A DNA stretch of 64,000 bases from Anoplopoma fimbria. Its lineage: Eukaryota > Chordata > Actinopteri > Perciformes > Anoplopomatidae. Position 1 is the stretch's first letter. Each line of letters starts with the position of its first letter. Below are positions 1-10,153 of the stretch, one piece after another. Below the pieces are notes generated by a model. That model worked only from the letters and a program-made list of their open reading frames with translations. It was not told where the DNA came from and did not search any database. The DNA lies in contig NC_072465.1 of assembly GCF_027596085.1 (NCBI RefSeq), positions 16,756,207-16,820,206 on the forward strand. Direction: 5' to 3'. Made by a program: the position numbers and the translations under genes.

Positions 1-449
1 CCAATTGTCCGAAAAATCCAAAATCAACCTTAAATCAAAGGGCCACTGACGCACCATGGGTTTGTGGTTTACGCAGGCAAAAGAGGTTAATGTCCATACA
101 GAATTCCGTGTTGCTGATGATTTATTTGGTCAAAACAAATAAGGCAAACAAACAACAGAACAAAGGTAATCCTGTCGCTGACTCTCATGCGCTGGTAAAA
201 AACTATAGGCCCACCCCGGTGCATGCTGGTCCTATACCTGCCTACTCCTATATGTAACCGCAGGTGCCCACAGTGTTACCCAATTCAAAATAAATTACCA
301 AACCCAAAACTAAGTATACTAAACAACAACAAAAATATTATTAAACTAAATGAATGACCATCAATAAAAAAGCTATCTTAATAAATCAAACAATATTGCT
401 CATGCACAAAATAACTAAATACAAACATCAAATAAATAGCTCCTACATA

Positions 450-672
450 CAGTACCAGTCAAAAGTTTGGACACACCTTCTCATTCAACTACTTTGAAGA
501 ATCTAAAATATAAAACATATTCTGGTTTGTTGAGCATTTGTTTGTTTACCACATAATTCCATATGTTTTCCTTCATAGTTTGGATGTCTTCAATATTAAA
601 TATGTAGAAAAAAATAAAAATAAAGAAAAAACATTGATTGAGAAGGTGTGTCCAAACTTTTGACTGATACTG
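450..672. mobile_element. Tc1/mariner-type MITE, copy 1
   Basis: The 223-bp element has 39-bp terminal inverted repeats (450-488 and 634-672) starting CAGTACCAGTCAAAAGTTTG, nearly perfect, and is flanked by TA on both sides (448-449 and 673-674). TA target duplication and this terminal sequence fit a non-autonomous Tc1/mariner family that is widespread in fish. There is no transposase. The 3' TA merges into a TA then CA microsatellite. It lies in intron 6 of ptprg, about 160 bp from the exon 6 donor. Confidence 0.88.
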
Positions 673-821
<149 letters not shown>

Positions 822-834
822 TCCAATTACCTAC

Positions 835-901
835 CATGATGCACTACTCCCTTCAATCCCTGGATGATGGGCTCTACAGCTGGATTGTCTTTTTGCCCCA
901 G
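835..901 (-). CDS. ptprg: ptprg exon 6: CA-like domain, short exon
   Basis: This 67-nt exon is too short to stand out as an open frame. The acceptor is TTTCCTGCAG|CT and the donor CATCATG|GTAGGT. In the phase-0 frame left by exon 5 it reads [22 protein letters not shown] plus one base, matching PTPRG [22 protein letters not shown] in length and pattern (D-N-x-A-(x)[13 protein letters not shown]). It ends in phase 1, so the next exon should start by completing a Glu or Gly codon. That exon, expected to encode the rest of the domain including the second disulfide cysteine, was not found between 1 and 834. Only about 15 nt of intron separate the donor from a long TG repeat on the transcribed strand. 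Confidence 0.9.
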
Positions 902-2899
902 CTGCAGGAAATGTCCAGAGACAAAGGATTACAGAAGGGATTACAAGACTCGAGTAATAATCTAACATAACGACTAAGGACAATCAATATGAACAAAATA
1001 CAGCAGCTGGACACAATGAGGGGAGCATCTCTACAATACAATATAATCTAGCAGCATCTAATTCCATCTATTGTTATTGTGAAGTTTGTGATGATTCATT
1101 TTTGGTGAGATTTTGATGGTCAATATAACAGATGAGGTGATTCAGTCTCTTGGTCATTGACAACACTGTTGTTTCTTTGTACTAGATGGCTACATTAACA
1201 TGTATTTTACATGACATTTACTATTAAAAACTTTGATTATTAGAATTTGATGCTTCGTTGAGGGGAAGTATGATTACTTTTTGACCTGTAATGTTAGGGG
1301 AGAACTAACACCAGTGGTGATTCCCTGCTTTGCTATAACCCTACTGTTAATTCCTTGAAATGAGTGAAGACAAGCAAATATTGTTCAGCTACGCATTCTG
1401 CAATATCCCCAATGTCCTACTTAGGAGACAGGAATGGACAAAACAGTATTGGGATGCAGGAGACCAATCTTCCCTTGCCGAACATTAATTCAGGTCAGTC
1501 AGAGGAGAATAATTGTGTGGAACTGAATGCTGAATGTGGATAATATGCACACCTTAGAGGCCATTAATAGGCCTTTGGGGAGCACAGGAAGAACTCTCCT
1601 CATTGATTAGAAATGGTAAATCTGAGCCAAGGTGTGTGTGCCCGCTTTAAAAACTCTTGCACTGTAAACAGCTAGTCAGCGGATTGTGTGTGCGGGTGCT
1701 AATTGCAGTAAGCAATAGGACTGTCAGGACCCAGCAGAGGCATTTAGGTCCTCGTACACACTCGGTTTATCAGTGTCTAAGAGTAGACCTACATTACAAA
1801 CACCTGTGTCCCCATTCCAGCCTGCCTCTTCCTGAGAGCTGACCCTTGCCTATATGCTATTAAGCTGAAAGTTAGCCCGCATTGATTGCCTGCCATCAAT
1901 CGTAAAGATATTGCTACTAGAAAATAAGAATTTAAGGTGTGCTGCTGGTGTATGCTTTTTTATGGTTCATAAATCTCTGAGGTGTTTTTTTACTGTTAAC
2001 AGAAATTAGGACCATTCTTGTCCATTAACAGCTTATGTGCGCAGACCTTCAGGGGACAATTTGTGGTATCTCGGTAGGCAATCTGCAATGTGCCACAGGA
2101 AACAGAAAAACAATCAGCTGCAAAGTGAAGAGAAACTATACTATCACAACACAGGTGCCAAAGTCCATTTCTAATAAATATTTATCATTTACTGACCTCA
2201 AAAACGAATTCACATCTTCATCCTTTTCATAATTGGACTAATATAATTACAGCCATCCTACTTATATCATAAATGTCTCGAGTCAATTTTCTTAGTTTTT
2301 TCTTAGTATGATTTCTTATTTTCTTCTCATTTCTGTCAGTTTATTTTCATCCGCTCTTGCAAAATGTGTTCTCTCATCTCCTTGGTTTTGGAATTTATTA
2401 CTAACAGTTGGCGGTAAGCATAGTTTGTGAAAATAAAGTAATCTAATAAGCCTGTGAAAAAGGATATTTTCCACGGAGGCAATTCTACCATCAATTAAAT
2501 GCAGAGCCATTACAAAGGTTTCCCTTGAGAGCAGTGTTATTCTTCTGAGCAAACAAAGTTGTGCGTTTTAACAAGACTAAGAGTCAACATGCCAGTGACT
2601 CAATGAGGCTGTACAGCTAACATACAGGGCATCCTAGCTTTTTATGCATTCTGGCATCTTGTTTATCTTAAAAGTAAAAAATAAATCCCCTTGTGATTCA
2701 ATTAATTTTCATATTGAATAACAAAATGGTCGGTGGACCACCTGGCAGCCAATGGGGGGCCTAGTTGAATATCACTGCCCTAGAACCATGCTGCTATTAT
2801 GGATATAAAAATGCTCAAGTACACTCTAAGTACAAGTGCACTTGCATTTCAATTTTCAGATTACATTCGTCTTGACCTTCAGACCTGGTGATACCTTAC
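902..2899 (-). other. ptprg: Intron 5 of ptprg (2.0 kb)
   Basis: A phase-0 intron with donor GTAAGG and acceptor TTTCCTGCAG. No gene is visible. At 2722-2777 a minus-strand sequence beginning CAGTGATATTCAACTAGG resembles one end of a hAT-Charlie-type transposon, but no second end or target duplication was found. Confidence 0.88.
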
Positions 2900-2995
2900 C
2901 TCAAAGAAGACGGTCATGGCAGCAATGATGCGTCTCTCCTTGATGGCAGCACTGAGGCTGTCAAAGTCATCCGAATTGTAAAGGTAGATCTGCAT
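2900..2995 (-). CDS. ptprg: ptprg exon 5: CA-like domain, third zinc-ligand position
   Basis: This 96-nt exon (32 codons, phase 0 at both ends) lies between acceptor TTTCCCATCCCAG|ATG and donor TTTGAG|GTAAGG. It encodes [18 protein letters not shown] then [14 protein letters not shown]. Joined to exon 4 it gives FPVE-MQIYLYN, matching PTPRG FPVEMQIFFYN. The first Met is internal, not a start. In active carbonic anhydrases the equivalent strand is E-L-H-L-V-H-W with a zinc-binding His; here that His is Gln (E-M-Q-I). Together with the Glu in exon 4, two of the three zinc ligands are missing, as is known for the gamma and zeta receptor phosphatases, so this is a binding domain and not an enzyme. 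The middle ([16 protein letters not shown]) is clearly diverged from mammals but keeps the pattern. Intron retention would reach a stop at about 2879. Confidence 0.95.
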
Positions 2996-5900
2996 CTGGG
3001 ATGGGAAACAGAGCATAAACAGCTTGAGGAGTGGACTAGGAGAACCAAAAGTCCTTTCATCAATCACTTGGACACACTGCTGAGGAGCTGATGAAAAGCT
3101 GTTTTGAGGGGCATAAAAGAGGGTGTATTTATCACTCTCATAAATCTCCCATAATCTGTGTCATTCCTTTTTGTGTTCTGCCACTCTTGGGGGATGTTGG
3201 AGAAATACAGCGTCCCATTCCTCAGGGCGAATGTCCTCACAGAGACAAGTCACAAGCTGAGAGGAAGAAATGGAGGAATGTGCTCTTCTCCTGTGGTGAG
3301 ATCTAACAGAATTGTATGCTTATAATCATCACTTCCAATTACCTTAAATCACTTCCAACATTGCTTCTGATTTCACAAAAAAAGTTTAATGATGTATGTA
3401 TGTGATGTTAAAACCATCAAACACTGAATACCTCATATATGTCATGTCTCTGGTTCCCAATAAAAAGTATTTTTTATCCTTTCATTTCAAAGCAGACATA
3501 TTATGGTAGTGCTGATCAAAATCGGCAAATGATTCTAAAAGTAGCAATTGGAGCTGTCCATCATCTCGCTGTCTCTAGTCTCTTTATAATGAAAAACCCT
3601 TTCATGTCACTGAACCAAGTTAATTGGCAATAAAAAAAGGTCCTCGATGTTGATTTAATTAAAGGGTATGCTTGCCTTTTTTCCTTTTTTTCAAAGGAAA
3701 ATTACGAGGGCTAGAAAAAACCCAGCCACAATTGGCTGGGCAGAAAACAGACGCAAAAAGTCTAAATAAATAAGTGTATAAATAAGGATAAATCCATTAT
3801 TGCATACCAAAGGCCTAAAACAGGTACAAAATGACTCAATCCAGATAATTTAAGTTAATCAGTTTCTTTCAGAGTTCCTTTAACTGCAGCCTTTAATGGA
3901 ACTAATTTGTTGTGTGAGAACTCAGCAAGAAAGAGCTCCAGCTATTCATCACCCTTCAGATGTTATTAAATACATTACCCAATTAAGCTGGCCCCCTTAG
4001 GCTTCATTTACTCAGTGACATTGGCTCACGTGACTGCTCTTATTACCAGCACACTGGAAAATGTGCTATTCAACCGTCAAAAACTTTCATTGCAGCCAAT
4101 AAAAATAAATGTTGGTGAAAGAAATTTAAATCACTTGATTGCACGCTTTGTTTTTCTGTATGTTTGCGAGCTCTGCCACAAACCCCCTTCTTAGTCTAAA
4201 CTTCATTCGCATCCTAAGATTTCGCCGGAAGTTGTTGATTTTAAGCAGGACAGACAGGTGGGCTGACCAATTTCTAAGCTCTCTTAAAACATTCAGACAC
4301 ACTCATACATGTTTGTTTTGTCAGCGCAAAAGAACCATACTGTTGTACAGATAAATATGTAAAGAAAATCTGAAAATTGTGGCTACCAATAACCGATGAC
4401 AGCTGGCGAAAGACCAGATGCAACCCGGGGGAACCGAGAGACAAACAAAACATTATTTGAGGTTTATAATTCACCTCCAGTTTTGTCTGTGGAGCAGACA
4501 TCCCACAAAGTGAATGGAAACACAAGCTCTGAAAGCTGCTCTGCATTCCCAAGTTCCATTTAAGCACAAACAGGTGAAATGTAAGTCATGTTTGGCCTTA
4601 TTTCCCAAGACAGCGAGATATTGAGGCAAGACAAGCAGACTACAAGAAATATGTTTGTGTGCAGAGAGATCTGAGATTTATCACAGCAGCACAAAATTAT
4701 TCTTCTTTCCTCACTTTACATCAGTGCTACTGCAGCATTTTGTTGTTAACTGGTAAATGTGTTTTTCTTTTAACACATCATGATGATCTCATAACCATCT
4801 ACCTTATGTTTTCACTCGAGCACCTACTAAGTGCTACAGCATTCATTTTCAAGAAGGATTAAGTGTCAAAAAATTTGTACGGTAGGTGTTATTAACTAAT
4901 AAATGAAACTTGGTGTTTCACATACAGATCACTGAAAGAGAATGTCATGGAAAATTAAAAAAGAGAGCTCAAGAGAATAGCATGGGGGTGGATTATGTGT
5001 AAGTAAACAGATAGAATGTAATCACAATCAATGTATGTACATTTAAAATAACTACAAAAAGAAGCTAAGAATGCACAAAGATTCACTACAACATTAACAT
5101 TAACACTACTGGTCCCAGCAGAACAACCAACATCAATGCAAAAAGCCTTGAGTAATAGTAGTACTGTCTCCAATCATATGGGAATATGATCATATATTTT
5201 AACATATCCATTATTGTTGATCATTTGATACTTTTGCTATGATGGCTGTTGCGAGTCAGAAGCTATAAACATGCAACATTCTTTTGTCCTTTTATTGCTA
5301 CGGTGACCCTGAGAGCTCAATACACTGACATTCAACACATTCAAATAGACAAAACACAAGAAGATTAACAAAACATTCATTCTGATTGCACAATTCAGAT
5401 ATTATTGCAGATGTTTTCTTGCCCCTAGCGTTAATACTAACCAACAAATTCATCTTTTACTCGTTTTCCAACACCACTGATGGGGCTTCAGTAACTCCAT
5501 GCGGCACAAACCAGTTGCATATTCATCAGTTTTTAGTTCCATCACATTTATGTATTTTGGAGTGTTTTCTGTGTTCTCTACATTTAGTATGTGTGTTGGG
5601 CTCTCAGGGTCGCCATATCCACCCCCGTTAGTCTTGACTGCAGATAAGCTCTCAGTGCTACTGGAGCTCTTCTCTCTCTGAAATGTACCGTACTGTACAC
5701 CCACCCCAACACTTCATACATCCGCAGTACTGAGTGCGTACCCTTCCAAGTTGTGATTTGTAGTCCATGTATAATTAATCTAACTTTGGTGACACCCTAA
5801 TATATTATGAGAAAGGATCTGCTTATGGTACCCTGAGGCAGAAAAAGAAATCCACTGTTTCATTTTTCATCGTGCTGTTAGAGCGAACAGGTGGTCCATC

Positions 5901-7242
5901 TATCGATTTCCCCACTTCACTCCCATGAAAGAGGCCGTGGTTAGATTAATGTCAAGCTTGTGAGCCAAAGGCCGAGCAGCCGTGTTTGTTTTTTGTTTTT
6001 GTTTTTGTTTTATTAACATGACTATGTTCCAAAGGCAGAGCAGCTCTATAATGCAGCTATTTTATTTTTTTCTTTCCAACGCCTGTACCCACGTATGAAC
6101 TATATGTGGGTTTTCAATCTCCTAAGCAGGTGGAATAAACATTTTTTTGTTGTTGTTGAGTTGTTGTTTTTCTCAGACTATAAGCATAAATGCTTTATGT
6201 GGGGTGTTATAAGTGACTCAGGGCTGAATGTGACTCATTTGAAGTGGAGAGATAATTAGACAGCAGATTGGAAAACAGTCTCTGTTTAGCAGAGACAAAT
6301 AAGCCCTTGAGCTCAACCTCCAAGGTCATGCTGCTCAACTCTCGAAGAACAAAAGATATACAAAACAAAACAAAAGCCAACCTCTGCTGTGAAAGATCAC
6401 TGGGTTTGTCAAACACAAACATTTATGAACACAAAATTTTGCTGCTCATGTGGTGTCGGATGAAATATAATATCAAATACATCAAACTCTGTCAGGGCAT
6501 AAATATCAAAATGGCATATCTTAGAGGATGACGTTTAATGGCCAAAGGCTAGATCCGGCAGAACCGCGTTCCCTTTCAACCATACATCATTTGATTTCCC
6601 TCCTTCCACCTTCTGATTCAGAGAGTGAAATAATACATCATGTTTGATACATGCGGGCTAACTTATTGATAGAGAGAATCATTTTAAAAGGCAGACCTCC
6701 CACTCAGTGCTGTTTCCGCATATATGGTGCACATTTACGGCGTGTAGTTAACAGGAAACATCTTTGCGGATATGCGGATGGAATATTCCTTTTTGTACTT
6801 CCTGTAGCAAAGACCATGCATTCCCCAGGAGGATATGACTGCTGGGTTGCCATGTGTGGCTGTCTTTTGTTGGGCCTATTTTACTAATGCTGAAATTCCT
6901 TTGAACATTTCTCCATGGTGTCATTTAGTACCTCAACCTCATCATACTGAATGTCAAGTCAGTCCTATGAGGTCTGTGTTAACAGATTAAATAGTACGAG
7001 AAGAGGGTCACTCATCCTTTTCAGTTCTGAAAAATAATCACACTACATTTGCATCCAAATGGCAATGCTTTTGTCAATTCAAATGCCTTTATATATTAGC
7101 AAGAAATAGACGGATGCATGAGCCAAAACACTCCAAAGCAACCTTTTTTGTGTGATGTAGCCCTTCATCTTTCTTTCTATGTTCCCAATTGTGTTCTTTT
7201 AAATGGATTTTAAATTGATGGTTATTTAATTTAATTAGTTAA

Positions 7243-7375
7243 TAATAATAATAATAATAATAATACTTTAATTTTATATAGCGCTTTTCTAGATACCCAA
7301 AGACGCTTTACATAGGGCGAAGACAAACAAAACAAAAAAAGAACACAAAGGAGCAAACAAAACAAACAAACAGAA
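7243..7375 (-). mobile_element. 3' tail of an L2-like LINE or its SINE partner
   Basis: Read on the minus strand, it ends TAAAGCGTCTTTGGG...AAAAGCGCTATATAAAATT followed by ATT repeats (7243-7264). This tail type, AAAGCGCTATATAAA plus an ATT microsatellite, is typical of L2/Maui-type fish retroposons. Only the tail is present (a 5' truncation); the upstream limit is uncertain and runs into an A/C-rich stretch. Confidence 0.6.
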
Positions 7376-7380
7376 CATTT

Positions 7381-7404
7381 AAAAAAAAAAAAAAAAAAAA
7401 AAAC
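7381..7404. repeat. Poly-A run
   Basis: About 24 consecutive A residues lie between two retroelement tails. It may be the A-tail of an inserted sequence, but no matching duplication was found. Confidence 0.8.
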
Positions 7405-7440
7405 TGGAGAAGCTGTGCGGAATGAGTCATGTAGTGTAGG

Positions 7441-7490
7441 GTATTATTATATTCCTTTATTGATCCCCATGGGGGAAATTCGAGAGGGAA
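7441..7490 (-). mobile_element. 3' tail fragment of a non-LTR retrotransposon
   Basis: On the minus strand it reads TTTCCCCCATGGGGATCAATAAAGGAATATAATAATA. This GGGATCAATAAAGG ending is like the one at 20821-20980 and is common at the 3' ends of fish LINEs. It is very short, so the family is uncertain. Confidence 0.45.
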
Positions 7491-7576
7491 AGGGAGCAGG
7501 GGTTAGCAGGTGAAGGCGATAAACATGGATAGGATTATTATATGTTTTTATAATGTATCCGACACAGTAATCCTGT

Positions 7577-7837
7577 TATTGTTGTGGCGCAGTGGAGAGC
7601 AGGGTCGTTTTCCATTCAGAGGATCGGCGGTTCGATACCCGGCAGTCGATGTGTCCTTGGGCAAGACACTTAACCCCAAGCTGCTCCCGAAGGCTTTGCC
7701 ATCAGTGTGTGAATGGGTGAACGAAATGTAATGATACGTAATATCATGTAATGATATGTAATATCATTACATGATATTACGTACTGATTGTAAGTCGCTT
7801 TGGATAAAAGCGTCTGCTAAATGACTGTAATGTAATG
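7577..7837 (+). mobile_element. tRNA-derived SINE (V-SINE-like)
   Basis: The 5' part has an RNA polymerase III A box (TGGCGCAGTGG, 7584-7594) and B box (GGTTCGATACC, 7629-7639). Next comes a fish SINE body (GTCCTTGGGCAAGACACTTA), then a LINE-like 3' tail (GTCGCTTTGGATAAAAGCGT...) ending in TGTAATG repeats. A box, B box, body and tail in this order define a tRNA-derived SINE. Between body and tail there is a perfect 23-bp palindrome (7735-7783). It does not fold as a tRNA, so it is not a tRNA gene. Exact ends are estimated. Confidence 0.82.
7735..7783. repeat. Perfect inverted repeat inside the SINE
   Basis: The arms 7735-7757 and 7761-7783 are exact reverse complements of 23 bp (TACGTAATATCATGTAATGA...), separated by GTA. 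It is built from the element's own TAATG-like units and would form a strong hairpin in RNA or single-stranded DNA. Confidence 0.93.
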
Positions 7838-10004
7838 TCTTGATCGCTCTTTTTGTTATAACAGGTTTGGTCAAGGTTTGCATTCATACTGTATCTTGTA
7901 TCCATTACTTTAAACTGTTTATTTCAACATGTCTACTCCCTTGTACAATAGTTGTTAATCACTCTCACTTGTAGCACATAGTGTTCAGGTGTTACAGATG
8001 ACTCATATTGGTTGAATGTGCTTCATGTGCAGTTAAATCAAGAAATATCAAACCTATTTAGAATCCTATTTATGGGTTTATTTGTGTATATATCTTTTGC
8101 CATATCCTTATTCTATTTTTTTCTTCCTTCCATTATTCAAAGCTACTTTTTCCTTGTTGGCTTATTTTTCTTATTTAAAGAGAGCTTCATCCTTAAATTA
8201 AGAGCACGTTAACCTTGGAGTCCATGTTCTTTAACAGAGCGGTCGATGCAAAAACCTTGGATTACACACGAAAACATGCCAAGCCACAAATCTATATTTA
8301 ACATCTATAAATGATGAATCTTACGGGCATAATTCTCATAATTCTTCTTGCTCAGCTTTTTTTCCTAACGGCTGCCTAAATTGGTCATTAAAGAGAATCC
8401 CGTTGTCTTATTTAAAACCACGCCATCAAAGGAGCCATACGCACAACAGCTTTATAATGGCTGTATATAATCCAGTGCCCTTTAACACAACATTGAACAC
8501 AAAGTGAGGTGGCAAAAATAAATCTAATTACTCAGCCATTCAGCATCAAAAGCTGTGCTTGCATGGAGAGCTCCAAAGAACAGGGCCAAGAAATAAACAC
8601 GGGGGGACTCTAGCTGCGTGTTTGGAGATAGGACAGAGAGGCACACTAACAGCTATTTCCTGTTTTCATACACTGCTATATTTACACTAATTATTAACCA
8701 TTTGACAATAGAGGGGATAAAAAAACAAAACATTTAGAATAACCCCACAAAATGTCAGAGCAAGACACATTTACTAATTCATTTTAGATAATGAATAGAA
8801 ATGGCATTGTAAATCATAAACATTTGAAAGGCACTAATAACTAATTGTCTGCAGCACACACAAATAGTGGGATTTTTCTTTAATCCAGGAGCCAGAATAA
8901 ATAATACCAAAAGGGTTTCAGACTTAATACCCTTTATATCTGTGCTACAAGAGTGGGTGATAATTTATTTTCCGCTTTTCTTTATTTCTTCTGCAGTCTG
9001 TTCTCCCTTTGTTTCTTTTGTCTGCTATTTGTCTTCTGGCACAAATGGCACTGAGAAATGTGTTGTGACCTTGTGTAAAAAGCATTTTTAGAGCAAGGAA
9101 AGTACAAACTTCTGCTTCATTGTTGATCGTATTCAAACTATGCTCTACAAAACTTTACTTTTCCTCAATGCCTTTTCACTCTTCTTTCATTGATGTGATC
9201 TCCTTGACATTCTGCATTACACTAACACATACTCTATCATCTCCCCACATGCACATTCTTGTACTTTGTACTTTATATTGTCAACTTTTGCCTCCCCTGG
9301 TCCATATTGCAAAACTGTGCACTTTTCATTTCTTACATTTTTTTATATTTTCTATTGTAAATGCATAAAACTGTATTTTGATTAACAACAGACCATTAAC
9401 AGCTGAAAGTAGCTAGTATGTGAGCTAGTTTGTTTTTTGTTTAATGTTCGGTTTCTTAGTCTTAAGGTTTAAAAGGGGTTCTATGGGGATTTTGTATTGC
9501 ACTTCCATATACAGTTATGGAACTCACAAGAAAAAAGAATAAAAAAAGGTCTGAATCAAAGCAGCAGAGGCTGCTATCATAGCCATACTACCAGTCTCTA
9601 GTCTGGGTTAAGAATCAAGAATGCTGGATTCTAGGCTTTCCAACATGCATCGTTGGACTCTTCATGCCGTGTAAATCCCCACATCTTTCACACTCCACAA
9701 CACTAGTACTTAGCTGCTATTTTTCTTTGACCTGTCTTTTCAGTGGGTCCAGTTCAGCATAATTTGGAAGCCAGCTTTTACACATTTTTTTTTTCTTTTT
9801 TACTTTTGACCACACTGGATTGGGTTTTCTTTCACAATCAGCACTCAAGTACCCAGTGGTACTTCTTTGAGATGAGGTATACAGAATTTTAGAAGCACCA
9901 ATGTGCTGCTTCAATTCTGCATTAGGCTCTAATATTCAATATGGACCCTTATGGCTCTATATTGCACATTTGTCAAAGTGTATTGTGGTGACAGGATGCT
10001 TTAC

Positions 10005-10153
10005 CTCTACAGGAAACCTTCTGCCATTTATGCTGTGTTCGGAGCCTGCTGATCCATTACTATGGCCCCAGTGAAACTCCATCTTCTCAGCCTTAAAACG
10101 CCCCGGTAGTCCAGCACCTCTTACAAAGTAGTCATCCTTCAGGAGAACAGCAA
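10005..10153 (-). CDS. ptprg: ptprg exon 4: core of CA-like domain
   Basis: This 149-nt exon has acceptor GTCTCCAG|TT and donor GTAGAG|GTAAAG. It enters in phase 1 and leaves in phase 0. It encodes [20 protein letters not shown], then [17 protein letters not shown] and [13 protein letters not shown]. The FHWG...GSEH..NG...P.E pattern is the alpha-carbonic-anhydrase core, and the wording is close to mammalian PTPRG and further from PTPRZ1. In active enzymes the stretch is H-F-H-W-G with two zinc-binding histidines; here it is E-F-H-W-G, so the first is replaced by Glu and only the second remains. NGS is a possible N-glycosylation site. Reading on into intron 4 adds about 15 codons before a stop at 9957. 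This exon makes the family assignment almost certain. Confidence 0.96.

Larger units (their letters stand above)
2996..10004 (-). other. ptprg: Intron 4 of ptprg (7.0 kb)
   Basis: A phase-0 intron with donor GTAAAG and acceptor CCCATCCCAG. It holds the retroelement cluster at 7243-7837 (two minus-strand LINE-type tails and one plus-strand SINE). The stretches 2996-7240 and 7840-10004 contain nothing I can name beyond simple T/GTTTTT runs (about 5984-6010). Confidence 0.88.

Noticed and set aside
2722..2777. Possible hAT-Charlie end on the minus strand (CAGTGATATTCAACTAGG)
   Set aside because: A single end with no partner and no 8-bp duplication; not enough to call an element.
7584..7650. Possible tRNA gene (good A and B boxes)
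   Set aside because: The sequence does not form the acceptor and anticodon stems, and it runs into a SINE body and LINE-like tail.
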